DNA from: Viola odorata
Taxonomy: Eukaryota; Streptophyta; Magnoliopsida; Malpighiales; Violaceae
Direction of reading: 5' to 3'
NCBI GenBank assembly: GCA_963691705.1
Contig: OY829544.1
Span: 37,469,917-37,533,916 of the forward strand
Length of the DNA: 64,000 bases
Shown: positions 24,421-37,290 of the stretch, one piece after another
Numbering within the stretch: the first letter of the stretch is position 1
Layout: the number at the start of each line of letters is the position of its first letter
Notes under the pieces: generated by a model
Databases searched by the model: none
Seen by the model: the letters and a program-made list of their open reading frames with translations, nothing else
What the model was told of the DNA's origin: nothing
Position numbers and translations under genes: made by a program

Positions 24421-25872
24421 CTATATATACATATATATGTTAGAGAAGAAAACACCCTCATATGTTTACACTTGTGTTTAATCGCTCGTAAAAATTATAC
24501 TCACCAATTTTCTCAAGTTCTTGCAATCAACTCTGTGCATTCACAAGCATTTAAGCTAGCAACCTCAAGTAATCAATCACAAGAGAATAGACTCGAGATA
24601 AGCAAGAAGGACGTGAAGAAAAGAGACGCTAAGACACAAAGGTTTAGGAGCAGCAACCACTCGGTATACCATTAGGGTACACTATCGGTATGCCGTTAAT
24701 TGCTGTAAAAAAATTCAAAATTCTGAACTAGGTAGGAAAGGAAGAACGAGGATAAGAGATGACTAAAAAGGAGTAAAAGACTCAAGTGAAACTCTTGGAA
24801 TATTTTTGAGGGGAATGTATCGGAATATGGTAGGTGGAAGTACCGGTAGATGAGATGGGGGGTACTGGTAGACTAAAAAAGACAGAAGAGTATATGGGAT
24901 AAGTATCGGTAGATGGAGTAGGGAAAGTACCGAAAGACTCAATAAGACAGGCAAGTAAAAGGGGAAAAATACCGGCAGATGGACTAGGGTCAGTACCGGT
25001 AGACTCAAGAGGACGAAAGTAGATGGGAAGTACCGATATGTGAAATAAGGGAGTAACGGTAAGGGTTACCGTACTTAGTGGAGATTTATGCGGAAGACTT
25101 GGTTTGTTGAGACTCGAGACAGAAGGACGACACTAGACTAAAATGGAAGAACGACACAAGACTCGAGTAAAACAATTAGAGATAGTTGGTGATATGAATA
25201 GTATCTAGATTTTCTTTAGTTGACAACTTTTGGCTAGACTAGATATTTTGGTGGGGTGTTCCTAAGAATTTAGGAGAGAGGGGCGACTGACTTGTCCAAC
25301 GCATTTAATGAATGGGATGGGCGTTGATGGTCGACAATTTGATAGAATAATTGTTTAGAGGGAAACACAAATATGTGGCTTTTGAATGTATTTTTGGATC
25401 AAAATGTCTGTTCCCTCACTCAAGCTTTCCTCTATCGGATGAAAAGGTGAACACCAAGAACAAACCAAGAACACACCTTTTCAGATTTGATCTTTTAAGC
25501 TAGCAAATGTTGCCACAAAAATCACCAATTTTATACCACTGACACCGGATGAAAAGAACAACAATTTAAACTTAGAAAACAACGAAAATAGGGAAGGAAG
25601 ATTTTTAGGACATTGTTCACAAGATGGACATACAACATTAAACTCAAATAACTCAAGAACACTAAATGGATATGGACTGCCTCGGTCTGCGATTATGTTC
25701 TTGCCCGGATTGTGGTCGGAAGATATTTTAAATGGGACACAGTAGATCCAACTCAAGAAACGACAACCCAAGATGTTTAACACAAGATGGTTTTTGGACA
25801 TAAAAATCGACTCAACAATAATAAACTTACAACACAAACAAACTCAAGAGCGCCAAAAGCTCCGCTACCACC
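24421..25872 (-). other. Element B 5' leader with PBS-like site
   Basis: This is 1.45 kb of non-coding DNA between gag and the 5' LTR. Next to the LTR (25857-25871) the minus strand reads tggtagcggagc, which differs at two positions from the common initiator-tRNA-Met primer site tggtatcagagc. Between 24815 and 25060 the motif (a/t)ccggtaga recurs about eight times at uneven spacing. The part 25145-25872 is closely related to 38062-38802 of element C. Confidence 0.6.
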
Positions 25873-27298
25873 AGATATGATCCGGCCTCCTTTTACAAAG
25901 ACCGAATGTATGCGACAAAGGGAGGATCTAGCTCTAGAGTTTGAGACACACACAAACCATAAGAAAAATAGTAACATATATGGAGGAAACAATGGATGGA
26001 GACGCGCAGCGAAAATATAAGTATAAATACCCGAATTGAACGGCGAAAGGATTAGAGATGATAGCTGGAACAACGATCGATTGAACACTTGAGATATGCT
26101 TGTTGAATCTTTGAACACACGGGCTGAATGCTCTCACACTCAACAATCACAAATCATCTACTAAATGGACACTCAAACACTCACTCAATCGCTCACAAAT
26201 ATGACGTAACAACGGATTACACAAATGGGGTGTTTTATCAAGATTTCCCCGAGGGACAACGACATTGAGGCTTGGATCTATGGATGATAAAACGGGGTTT
26301 GATTCTTAGTATTTTTACTTGACTCAAGCCACAACAATCCAATACCAAGGCAAGCACCAAATGAGCTTAGTTGAATAGGAAGGAGTATTCTCAACTTTAA
26401 CATATTCACATTTAATCCAAGCTCCTGAAAATGTACAAAAAACTAACTACTTATACTAGGTTACATAAAATGGGCATTTTATGACAAGTTTGCCTTTCTA
26501 AATAATTGAAAGAATTAAAATAATTAAAAGTCTCAATTTTTCCAATTTGTCTAGGAATTAATGGATTGTATCAGGACCTTAATGGCATGCCGTTAATCTT
26601 GGCAAGACTTGGCTCTAAAAATTTCAACTATCGATTTACCGATAAATTCTCGAGACGGTCCTCCTTCCCGATAGTTTCCCTACAGGGTGTTGTTGGCCCG
26701 AAAGCTTGGCCATGCGGGTGGCCTAAGACTTGGTCGTTGTACTAATATATGTGAACTTTCGGTATCTTTCCGATCATGCCGTGAAGTTCCCGTTAGACCT
26801 GGTAGTCGTACTTGGCCTTGCGGATGGTCTGTGCCTTGTACGGGTGACTGTTGGCTCCCGATCTCCTTCTGATATGTGCTCATAAAGGGAAAGTTAGGCC
26901 ACCCTCGTAGATGATTGGTGAATCTCGATAGTTTCTGTTAAGGTTACCGGTAGGTACTGATTCAATTGATAGCTCCTGGTAACCTCCCAATAGGGGTTCG
27001 TCTATGGAAAGCTAGACCACGCCGGTGGCCTAAGGCTGGGTCGGTAGATGAATGGGTTATCGGCTCCCGGTAGGGTGCATTTACAGCTCTTGGGTTCCGG
27101 TATGACGCTCGGTCCCCATTAAGGTTCGTTCTTCGGGTTGGTTCCCGATAACTCTCCTCAAGATTATCGGTAGCTACTAGCTTGGCTGTCTGTTACCGGT
27201 AACTTCCCTTGAATTTCCTGGTAATGTATTGGTTGGGTCGTTGACTCCCGATGGGATATGTGAACATCCTTAAGGTTAGGCTAGGCATGATCGTATCA
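25873..27298 (-). repeat. 5' LTR of gypsy element B
   Basis: 1,426 bp, paired with 21682-22721. The lower end reads agatatgatccgg where the partner has tgatacgatccg, so its terminal TG has mutated. The upper end is gatcgtatca at 27298. It contains about 390 bp (26615-27003) absent from the partner. Confidence 0.85.
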
Positions 27299-28246
27299 GT
27301 ATATTTGGGTTTTTGTGTTGTACTTCATTTCTTTTCTTTTTTAGAATCTCTTCAGGTGTTAGTTGGACAGAAGAGAAGGATTGAAAGGCTATATGCTAGA
27401 TGTACTTGGTACCTTGCTACACTAAATGGTTTCTAGTTAGGTGAAGAGAGGAATAGACTAGGTGTTGGTTGAGGAAAATCCAGAAAAGGTGAGGTGAGAG
27501 GGAGGGCTGCTGTCTTGCATTCAATGCAAGAGATGGATATGTGATGGTTGGCGATAGAAGGTAAAGGATTGTTTAATGGGAAATGTTAGAAAGTAGGAGT
27601 ATAGTATTTAGCTTGTACTATAAATAGAACAATCTGTACATGTACACTTCAAATTATATGGTAGTAGAGCTTTGAACTCACAATTCTGTTGTTTCAGTGC
27701 CAACCTCTGTTGAGACACTTCCCAGAATTTCTAGTTCTCACCAACCCATCAAAAATGAGCGGAAGGATATTTCGAGTTGAACGGTGGTAGTTTCGAGTCA
27801 TTCTGATCAGCGAGTCTCCGTCACGCTCCGTACTTGTCCGACTGCGCATCTTCCACTCGTTGGCGCATTTAGGCGCGTGCATGCTCCATTTTGGTCGCCG
27901 CTAGTTGAGTTTTTCTCACCTTGAGGTTGCCGTCAAGTCTGTGAAGTTTTGTGGTATTTTGACAATATTTACTCTCTGAATTTTGCGTAATTCCGAATCT
28001 ACCTCTATTTGGTATTTATTTTCTTGAGCTATTTAGTGTATATCACTTGGTGTGGACTCAGTGGTGGTCCATTTGCTGCTCTAGAGTTTGGTATTTATTC
28101 TCTCGAATTACTTGGTGTGGCTGCTGGAATTATCTCACTTGGTGTAGAAATTAATTTCTTACTATATTAGTTGCTTATTTGGTTGAATTTTGAGAATTTT
28201 TTGATTGACTTATTGTTGTGATAAATTATCATTGTGTTAATCAAAC
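27299..28246 (+). other. Possible copia LTR/leader
   Basis: No coding region. A TATA box (tataaat, 27619-27625) in a sequence starting tgttagaaagtagg (27584) has the look of a copia LTR promoter, and the copia frame begins at 28247. A matching LTR on the other side and a primer binding site were not found, so the LTR call stays tentative. Confidence 0.35.
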
Positions 28247-30064
28247 ATGACTGGAAGTAAAGGAGGTGGAAGGGAGAGGAAGAAATACAACGCTAACAGT
28301 CAAAATGGTGACTTTAGGGGTGTGATTTGTTTCTACTGTAGGGAGTTTGGCCATACAAAGTGGTTTTGTATGAGACTACAGAATCGCAATCTAAGGATGA
28401 ACTCTGCTAATCTTGTCAGGGTACCTAGTTCCTCCTTTAGAAAGACTGTAACTATCTCTGCAGATGAGTTTGCAAAATTCTCTGAGTATCTAAAATGTGT
28501 GAAGGCAGTCTCTAGTACTAGTTTAGCTGAAACAGGTAAAACCTGCCCTGTTTCTACTTCCAACCAATGGGTTGTTGATTCTGGTGTGAATGAGAACATG
28601 ATAGGTAATCTCAATGTCCTCTCGAGCATCAAGAAATTCACAACACCAACACCTGTTACTATTGCAGATGGCACCACTTGTAATGTTGTGGGTTCCGGTA
28701 TTGTCAAACCTACATCTACTATTACTATGTCATTTGTGCTTAGTCCACTAGAGTTGACATTTAATTTCATGTCTATGAGCAAGCTAACCAAAGACCTAAA
28801 TTGCTTCATCTCTTTCTTCCCTAATTACTATTTATTTCAGGATCTTGTGACAAAACAGGTCATTGGTAGAGCACATGTATCTGGTGGTCTCTACATTCTT
28901 GATCCTTGGGTACCAAAGCCAGTTGCGTGTTTTAGTGCTACCTCCTTGTTTGAAGCTCATTGTCGTTTGGGGCATCCGTGTTTGCAGAACCTCAAGTAAG
29001 TGTGTCCACAATTCAAGTCTGCTACTTCTCTTGATTGTGAATCTTGTCATCTTGCGAAGCACCATCGCACTTCTTTGGGTCCACGGACTAATAAACGTGT
29101 GGATTCCGCATTTGAATTGGTTCATTCTGATGTTTGGGGTCTATGCTCTGTAACCTCTAAGTCAGGATTTTGATATTTTTTCACATTTGTGGATGATTAC
29201 TCCATAATGACTTGGGTATATTTTATGAAAAACCACTCTAAGGTATTTTCTCATTTTTGTGCCTTTTGTACTGAAATTAAGACTTAGTTTGGTACGTTTG
29301 TTTGCATTCTCAGAAGTGATAATGCTAAGGAATACATGTTAGAATCCTTTCAGAATTATATGACTCAGCACAACATCTTGCATCAATCTTCTTGTGTTGA
29401 TACACCGGCTCAAAATGGTATGGCAGAGAGAAAGAACAAATACCTTTTGGAAACTACTCGTGCTCTCTTATTTCAGAACAAGGTTCCTAAGCAGTTTTGG
29501 GTTGATGCTGTTTCTACAGCATGTTTCTTGATCAATTGCATGCCTTCTGCGGTTCTTGGTAATGTTATTCCATATACAATGCTTGCTCTAGGAAAGACAT
29601 TATTTCCCATTGAGCTGAAGATTTTTGGTAGCACTTGCTTTGTTCGTGATGTTCGTCCTCACATTACGAAGCTAGATCCTAAAGCTTTAAAGTGTATTTT
29701 CTTAGGATATGCTCAGCTTCAAAAAGGGTACCGATGCTTCTCTCTAGACCTTCAGAAGTATCTAGTGTCCATTGATGTTGACTTCTCAGAACATATACCA
29801 TTCTTCTTATCTCATTCTACTCCCACTCAACAGGATAAGGATGATGATGGTGATGATGACTGGCTTGTCTATCCCACGATCTCTTCTGGTACCTCTGCGC
29901 AGTCTTCTAAAGATGTTGTCCTGCACCAGCCTATTTCCTTGGGTCCTTCTTTTGGTACTCTTGATCAGTCTTCTAGAGATACTTTTCTAGACCAGACTAC
30001 TTCAGGGAGCTCAGTAGACACTCATAATTCTCTACAGACTCAGTTCCAACCTCTGGAACCTTAG
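28247..30064 (+). pseudogene. Ty1/copia polyprotein fragment
   Basis: It begins close to the gag zinc knuckle (CFYCREFGHTKWFC). Then come a protease (WVVDSGVNENMIGN, active site DSG), the GAG-pre-integrase block (HCRLGHPCLQNLK) and an integrase with SDVWG, RSDNAKEY and MAERKNKYLLE, so all three catalytic acids are visible. Stops occur at 28997 (TAA), 29171 (TGA) and about 29285 (TAG). The last frame (29336-30064) encodes the integrase end and GYRCFSLDLQKYLVSIDVDF, then an acidic and Ser/Thr-rich linker. The gag N-terminus, reverse transcriptase and RNase H are missing. It ends against, and slightly overlaps, the transposase-like gene on the other strand. Confidence 0.85.
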
Positions 30065-31795
30065 CCCATTCTGAATTCAAATGATTGTATCTCACTCTAC
30101 ATTGATCATCCCTGCCGTCATCATAACAATTCCTGACATATGTATGTCTGTGTCTAACATCCTTCCTCTAACGATGCAAGACATATTCAGATAGAACATG
30201 ATGTATACCTTCCTGAATTAACACCTTCACAATATGTCTGCAAATAATTCCTTTAAACTGAAACAGAAGGCATGAGCAGCATAAATCTAGATTCGACGGA
30301 TCATAATAAACAGAATAAGTCACTTTTCTTCTCAATGCACACTCTTTGCTTTTCAACATGTCAGTTACTTGAAATGTCAAAAATGAACCACACCTGTCAA
30401 TTTCGTGAAAGGAATCATGCAACAGTAATAACAATGAACTCAAGATTGCTAGTCATAATTAGCTGAAGTAAAAAAGAGAAACTCTTAGAGCATAATGAAA
30501 TTGATTCGCACCTATCAATGAAGCCAATATTGACGGACAACACACCCGCACCTCATCCTGAAATAACCGAAACAGTTCATTCGTGTAGACATCTTGAAAT
30601 TGTTTCTCAAAGCTTAATCAGTTATCAGAGGAATACAGGAATTGAACGAATCAAAATCTACTTTCATTTCTTTCTCGATCTTACATTTCAATGCATTATC
30701 ATACTACTCTACAAACTGCTTTAGAGACATCTTCGGACCAACATACCCATCGAAGAATGCATTCATACTTTCACTTCTTTGGGTTGTAGACATTCCGGCC
30801 CAAAAAATACCTCTTACAAACACTGGAACCCAACGATGCCGATCTTCATATAAACCACTTAACCATGTATTTTCCTGGAGATCAAAATCATTAATCATGT
30901 TACCCCAAATCTCCTCAAATTCTTCCACCTCAATGGACTCGTAGATAACTTTTTTTAGCACTTTTTTAATTGACTTGTAATCATGACGTGATCCAAGCTT
31001 CTCGGGCAACTTCTTCATAATGTGTCATAGGTAAAGAAGATGGTGAGAATTAGGGAAGACAGATTTGACAGCTTTTTGGATGAACCTGCATTGGTCAGTG
31101 ATAATTGCATTGGGAGGATTTGACATGCACATCAACCAAGCTTTAAACAACCAGATGTATGTATCCGCTTCTTCATTTGAGAGTAAACCACACCCCAATA
31201 GTACAGTCTGCATATGGTGATTAACACCAACAAATGGTGCAAAAGGCATGTCATATCTATTAGTTAAGTACGTTGTATCAAACGATATGACATCACCAAA
31301 AGTTACATAAGCTGCTATAGATCGTGCATCTGCCCAAAATACATTTCTTAATCGACTGTCATCATCTATATCAAGCAGGTAGAAGAAATTAGGATTCCTT
31401 TGTTGCATGCGTGCAAAATACATGCTAAGTGATGCTGCATCTCCAACTCCAAGCCTAATTTGTCTTACTTTCAGTAGATGATTTCTACAATCTTTCTCCG
31501 TAAATGTCAAATTCTCATACCCCCCTACTTCCACAGCCAAAGAATGAAAATTATTACTCACACGTATGCCTGCTTCATCATTTGTTTCAAGCCTCCTCTT
31601 CGCATACACATCAATGTCTTTATTACACTTAAAGAAACGTGCTTTTTTGGGACTCAACAAATGATTATGGTCAAGAATAATACGAGAAATTGTGAACTCT
31701 CCTTCATCATTAATAATAGCGTTGATTTTAGTCTTACAATTAATTTTTCTTGATGACCTTGGATTAAAAGCATTTTTTGCCAAGACAAAGGCGAC
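30020..31795 (-). pseudogene. FAR1/FRS-like MULE transposase-derived gene, broken
   Basis: Minus-strand frames in order give: a partial FAR1 DNA-binding domain (AKNAFNPRSSRKINCKTKIN, ISRIILDHNHLLSP), the MULE transposase core (VISFDTTYLTNRYDMPFAPF, VNHHMQTVLLGCGLLSNEEA, ITDQCRFIQKAVKSVFP), then MKKLPEKLG and the SWIM zinc finger (CSC, later CRH-I-V at about 30190-30250). Stops replace expected tryptophans at about 31024 (TGA) and 30168 (TAG), and a glutamine at about 30702. The N-terminal part of FAR1 is missing at the junction with the viral sequence (31795). Family: FAR1-related, from Mutator/Jittery-type transposases. No inverted repeats were found, so it may be a fragment of an element or of a domesticated gene. 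Confidence 0.82.
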
Positions 31796-31849
31796 CTAGA
31801 GATAGACACACTCGGTCAATCTTCCGGAAAATTTGATTATCTTGTCAAA

Positions 31850-33835
31850 TATTCCGCACCACCGGTGTATCCTATAACGACATCACCTCTGTCTTCTTAT
31901 AAATCACAGACGTTAGATCCTTCACCACCAACTACTCTTGTGTCTTTGCCTTGTTATAAAGCAGCCCTTAAGGAGATCCAGAAGGTTTCCCCACTTCCGG
32001 TAATACAAGACGCTTTTATGTTTTCACCTATAAATTTCCCTCCTCTATAAGAAACTATCAATGATCGTGGAAACAGACGGATACCTAAAATCTCTACACC
32101 AACATCTAGAGATGCATAAGGTGGCAGAAAACACATTTCAGCAGCTAAAGTTATTCTCAACTAGCAAGCAGATAACACTATTGCCCAGAATACAACTTTA
32201 GCTTAGTTATCTACTCGAGTTAATAAAGTTGAACAAAAATTGGAAGAAGGTTTTTCAGCTAACACACAATTGTTAAAGCAACTCCAAATTCATTTCAATA
32301 AAGTTGAGAATGATATTAACTCTGTGATGCCTCTGAGTCTTGAAGCTAAACAAAAAGAAAAAGAAATCTAGATTCTTAAAGCTAAAATACAGATTCTCAA
32401 AGGAGAAAAACCCTCACAACCACCACCTCCTCCACACTCACCTATATTTTCCCCTACACCACTACAATCTTGGGAGAAAATACATCCATATCCACCTACC
32501 ATTCAAACACTCTATATACCTGATCTAGCTGAAACAACCAAATACTATGGAACCCATGAAACACTTTTACACAAGCTTCACAACTCTAAAAAATGCTCTC
32601 TAACATAATCAAGCAAAGCAAAAGTCATAGTTACAGAAAAAATGACTCATATTCCAGAACATGAAGAACAAATGGTGATAAAATCTACATCACCAAATCC
32701 CATCCAATTTTTTCTTCATTAATGTTCCAGGTTACCACAAATAACACTTATAGAAAAAGATTCTGATTCTGAATTACATTTATCTACTATAAATCTTTCA
32801 GATGATACGAAGTCCTCACTTTCCTCTAGTTCTAATAAAATATATCCAGAACAGTTCATGAACCAGCCTCCTCAATAGCGTATAGACCCCTTCATGACTC
32901 GGATTGTGAAGTTGTTTTTAATGATAACGATCAACCGCCAAGTACTTCAGGTGCTCATCCAGCCCTAATTTCCCTTCCATTACTAAGATTACGTTTGGCT
33001 TAGATGATATACTGCCATCAAAATGGAGGGAACGACTTGTCGATTCTTGGCATGGATTCATGTTGAAAGTTTCAAACCAGGCGATACGTTGTATCCTGCT
33101 CTCCATAATTTTTCCTCACGATTCGTGAGCATGCTACATGATTGGTGGCTATCTTTAGGAGAGTGTCAACAGTTGCAGTTCTTTCACCTCCCCTCAGCAA
33201 CAACAACAATTCATGCTATACACCAAGAATTCCTTGGTAGAAATGAGGATCATCTTGATCTTTAATGCGATGAATTTTTCGAGATGAAATGTTGTTCTTT
33301 CGACCGCAAAGATTTGATCTATCTTTACAGGAAGAGGATGAAATGGTTCTTCTTACTTGGTGGACCGACAAATCCAAATCTTAAACAAGCTTTCCTCTCA
33401 TCAATTCCTGATCAACTTAGTGATAAAATTCTCAGGGTGCTCTAAGCGTAAGGTAAACAAGTTAATCAAGCTTCCATGGGTGAATTATATTAGTCAATGC
33501 TCAAAGCTTTGGAAAAGATTTGTGCTACCAAGAAGTTGATCAAAGAATTCCTTATAGAAAATCCTTCCATTTCAACAACTTGCAAAAGATCAGACTTGTC
33601 TATCAAATGTCCATCAAAGAAATCCTGTCATTGCAGCGATAGGAAGAAGAAGTACCACAAGAAGGTGTATCCATTGCCAAAGATCGGTAGAAAGACGAGA
33701 CGATTCAAAATGTTTAAGAAACCACGATGAAGGTTTCTCCGACGTAAGTCTTCAAAGAAAAATTCTAATCGTTGCTTCATCCGCGGGAAAAAAAGGTCAT
33801 TTTACTAAGCAATGCCAGTAGAAAAAGACCTCCAC
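31850..33835 (+). pseudogene. Endogenous caulimovirid: coat protein region
   Basis: Fragmentary plus-strand frames resemble the capsid region of a plant pararetrovirus. In order: a coiled-coil-like stretch (about 32210-32400), a conserved capsid block around 33000-33440 (DWW followed by a SLG; later a FFEMKCCSF block and a PNLKQ block), a lysine/arginine-rich tail (33600-33730) and a degenerate CCHC-like finger (about 33770-33820). Stops and frame changes are frequent (for example near 32051, 32155, 32369, 32876 and 33263). It is a decayed integrated copy; the movement protein region upstream was not seen. Probably Florendovirus- or Petuvirus-like, genus not certain. Confidence 0.75.
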
Positions 33836-33876
33836 CATAGAAATGATTGAAGAGATATACTCTTGCACTAGAGTAG

Positions 33877-34570
33877 ATGTCAAAAATGATGATCTTGATC
33901 TTCTTTGTTGATGATAAACAGACACCACAATCTCTTCTCATCTTAAAAGACTATAATGACACTAGTTTTTCCACAGAATCCAGTGAAGACTTCTACCTCA
34001 TAGAATTACTAGTCCTCATGAGCTCACAAGTAGTACCTCTAATACAAGTCGCGATACTAACGGGAAAATATGATCGCCCCTTTCATCTCACTACATCCTT
34101 AATATTGGAGCTGCTCAAAGCATAATGGATCTTCCATTCTACCTTTAGATTTATGGAGACCACATCAACAGTATTTCAGAACAGGTAATAAGGAGGTCTT
34201 TTCGATAGATCTTATTAGCCGCAACATTACACTCAAATTGTTTCCAAGATGCTCAGTCACAACTCAGGTTCTTAGCTCTATCCTTCCTAGTTAAGATTTG
34301 ATTCTTGGCATTGATATCTTTACTAAACTCAAAAGGCTTAGAATTTTACTTGATGATATTGGCTTTAAACAATATTTCCAACCCTATCTTGAAAAGCCTC
34401 CTCCATTTGAAAAACCCATTTCCTTTTCTATTGGAGAAATAAAAAACAATATAGTTTCCAAATCTTGTGCAACCAACCACACTGATTTCCAAACTAAATG
34501 TTCACACCCATTGATCGGTTGTCGAAGCAGTAAAAAATAATAAGAAAACCTATAGCCAATATGCATAAAT
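33877..34570 (+). pseudogene. Endogenous caulimovirid: protease region
   Basis: Between the capsid finger and the reverse transcriptase the frames contain a GAAQS block and an ILGIDIF block, the usual features of pararetroviral aspartic proteases. The catalytic D-T-G position reads N-I-G, so the active-site aspartate is lost. Several stops interrupt it (for example 34123 and about 34293). Downstream, 34570-34690 has no recognisable protein. Confidence 0.65.
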
Positions 34571-34690
34571 TAAATTGCGTATAGTGATAACAGGGGTGAT
34601 CCTCAATGACTAGGCAAGATGTATTCTTCCAATAATAACCAGGAAATAAGAAACGAAACAAGTAATAAATAAGGGGTGTTTTAAACTTAT

Positions 34691-35100
34691 CACTACAAAA
34701 AAACTAGCAATCACTGACGGACTATTTTCGACGAATATTTTCTGTCGAAAATCTTCGTCCGAATTTCGATAGCCTAGCCATCTAAATACATTATATTTTA
34801 TCCCACAAATACTCTCTGTTGTTTTTGATAGAAATGTCAATGTTTTCGACGACCATTTCCGTCAAAAAATGTTTTCGACGACCTTCTTCATCAAAATATA
34901 TAGATGTTTTTCGACGGACATAAGCGTCGAACAATGATTTCGACGACTTTTGCAATCGAAAATGGATTCCGTTTAGTGCTTAGAGTTGGTTTACGACGGA
35001 CACGTTCGTTGGAAACTATTTTTTTTAAAATTGGATTCTTTGTATAATAGTTGTTATATTTAAATTGTTTATTATACAATGTACATTTAAATAAAAGGTT
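34691..35100. mobile_element. CACTA-type transposon end fragment
   Basis: The sequence begins cactacaaaaaaac, a typical CACTA terminus. It is followed by at least six subterminal copies of ttttcgacg/ttcgacgga in direct or near-direct orientation. It interrupts the viral frame between protease and reverse transcriptase. The opposite tagtg end was not found before the viral frame resumes near 35111, so it is either truncated or its right end has decayed. Confidence 0.65.
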
Positions 35101-35110
35101 ATAAAACGCC

Positions 35111-36120
35111 CAGAGCAAGTTCGAGGAAAGATGAGATTGGAAATAAACTACCAACCTTTGAATCAGTTCCTTCAAGATCATAAGTTCCCATTGCCAAACA
35201 AGTCAACATTGTTCTCCAACCTTTCAAATGCAAAGATCTTATCCAAATATGATTTGAAAGCATGTTTTTGGCAACTTGGAATTCATCCAGATGAACAACA
35301 CAAGACAACTTTCTGCAACCCTGATCATCATTATCAATGGAGTGTTTCCCCATTCGGCTTGAAAATAGCTCTATCAATCTTTCAGAAAGCAACGATCCGG
35401 ATATTCAAACCCCTCATACACTCAAAACTTGCCTATATTCATGACACACTTCTCTTCTCTCCAAATATTTCTTCTCATTAACAACTCCTCTAACAATTTG
35501 CAGATATTGTTCTTCAATATGACATCATGCTCTTTGAACCAAAGATGCATATTGCAAAGATGGAGATATATTTCCTTGGAATGCATATTCAGGACGGTAA
35601 TTACCAGCCAGGAGATCATATTGGTGCTGAACTTCTCACTGTCAAACAACTACAACAATTCTTGGGAATAATCAATTATTTTCGGGATTTTATTCCAGCA
35701 ATTGCCAAAGTTCTCAAACCTCTTCAGAAACCGTTACAGAAGGATCCACCACCATGGTCCTCTTCTCATACCAAGGCAATCAAAGTACTCAAATATTGGT
35801 TAGAATCTTCCACCACTGCACATCCCATCTACTGGCAACCAAATCCTGCAGAATGATGCGAGTGAAAAATATTAGGGAGCATTTTTACTAGAAGAAGAGC
35901 AGGGTAAATGCTCTATCTGTGGTCACAAAAGTGGTAAGTTTAAAAACTTTGAATTCCATTATCACTCCACTTGCAAGGAGATACTTGCTGTGAAGAATGT
36001 CATAGAAAAGTTTGAATTCCATCTCGTGGAACATCACTTCATGGTCCAAATGGAAATGTCACAATTCCCTAAGATGCTATAGTTAAAACAGAAATAGATT
36101 CCAAATGCTCAACTTCTTTA
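35111..36120 (+). pseudogene. Endogenous caulimovirid: reverse transcriptase/RNase H
   Basis: Frame 35131-35481 contains INYQPLNQF, SKYDLKACFWQLGIHP and FCNPDHHYQWSVSPFGLK, all typical of the caulimovirid reverse transcriptase. The catalytic Y-x-D-D box reads AYIHDTLLFS, so one catalytic aspartate is replaced by histidine. A second frame (35527-35856) holds LGMHIQDGNYQPGDHI and QFLGIINYFRDFIP. RNase H sequence continues with stops to about 36120. The upstream beginning of the domain is missing because of the CACTA insertion. Confidence 0.85.
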
Positions 36121-36216
36121 GTGGTCCCAATGGTTTAGTAAGTATTCATTCTCTGTCACAAATATCTCAGGTAACAACAACCTAATCCCATATTTCCTGT
36201 CCATACCACAATAATC

Positions 36217-37290
36217 ATGCAAATTAGCTACACAAAAGCCAAACATCTCCAGCCTTCCCTAAGTCAATCTTCTTCCAGGAATCCACTCTTTTATTTTTCC
36301 AATCCTTTGTCCAACCACATTCCCCTAGAAGTCCTAGAACTCATGCGTAAAAGTATCCTTGATCAAGAATCCTATATACTCATCCTCCACTATCAGTCTG
36401 AAATTATTCACAAATATGACGAGACCATTATCAAGCCTGTTGGACTACACCTAAAGTATCCCTTTATTCTCATGTTCAGACTAACCTATTTGTTTCATGT
36501 ACCCATAGAGGCGTTCCACTTCTTTTGGTATATATGTCAAAATTATTATACAAATATTCAATTCAACATCAAGGAATTATGACGACTAGTCAGAATGATG
36601 CAGCATATGCCAAACTTTGAACATGACGGGCATATTACACCATTCCTGTAGTGTTATCATTCTCTCTCATACTAAGAGATGATATGCAAAGAAGCATGGA
36701 TGAAGACTAGCCGACATCCAAAACATTCCATTACAACAATGGAGTCTCCAAATGCATTTATGGTTCTAATGTTTCATTTTCCACACCGCACGATCATCAA
36801 TGCTGCTTCAAAAGATTTAGTTCCATTTCCTTAAGTTACTCTTTATTTAACCAATGATTATGAGTTTGGTTATCCATGAGATTTCCAAGAAAAATATATG
36901 AGACTCTATCAAAAGCAAATCAGTGAACTCAATCGCAAGAACCTAGAAGAAATATGGCTAACAATGGAAGAGGATGCTCCATGAGAGTTAATACCACCTG
37001 AATACGCAAGAATGTACCAAAATGACTTCAAGAAATACTATCATACAAAACTTCTCAAACTGGAATCCATCTCGGCACCAGCTCAACAAAAGGATAAGAA
37101 TCAGACAGAATCCACGTCATCACCTACATAACTAGCTACTCAGCAAACTACTCAAGGATTAAATGACATAGATGAAAGCCCAACACGTACTTTTTTGAAC
37201 CTAAGTGATAATCCAGATGATCCTTATCTGCAATATCTTATTCCAGGAGGACAAGTTTGCCTCAAGTTTGCTTGTAATAAGTAGCAGCAA
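36217..37290 (+). pseudogene. Endogenous caulimovirid: 3' ORF region, copy 1
   Basis: Two successive frames, 36217-36582 (ends RL-LFHVPIEAFHFFWYICQ) and about 36840-37260 (YMRLYQKQISELN, PPEYARMYQNDFKKYY, SDNPDDPYLQYL), follow the polymerase. I recognise no domain in them. The second part is repeated at 40078-40510, which supports its being viral rather than host sequence. Stops are present in both. Confidence 0.6.

Larger units (their letters stand above)
21682..27298 (-). mobile_element. Ty3/gypsy element B, pol deleted
   Basis: Both LTRs are present (21682-22721 and 25873-27298) and gag lies between them on the minus strand, but protease, polymerase and most of integrase are gone. LTR ends are unusually inverted: TGATACGATC at one end and GATCGTATCA at the other. 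The flanking 5-mers gtaca (21677-21681) and gtata (27299-27303) match at 4 of 5, a plausible target duplication, suggesting B landed in element A's leader. Element A's leader is not recognisable to the right of 27298. Confidence 0.8.

Noticed and set aside
24054..24461. Methionine/threonine-rich and histidine-rich ORFs on both strands
   Set aside because: They are other-frame readings of the acidic, tyrosine-rich part of element B gag.
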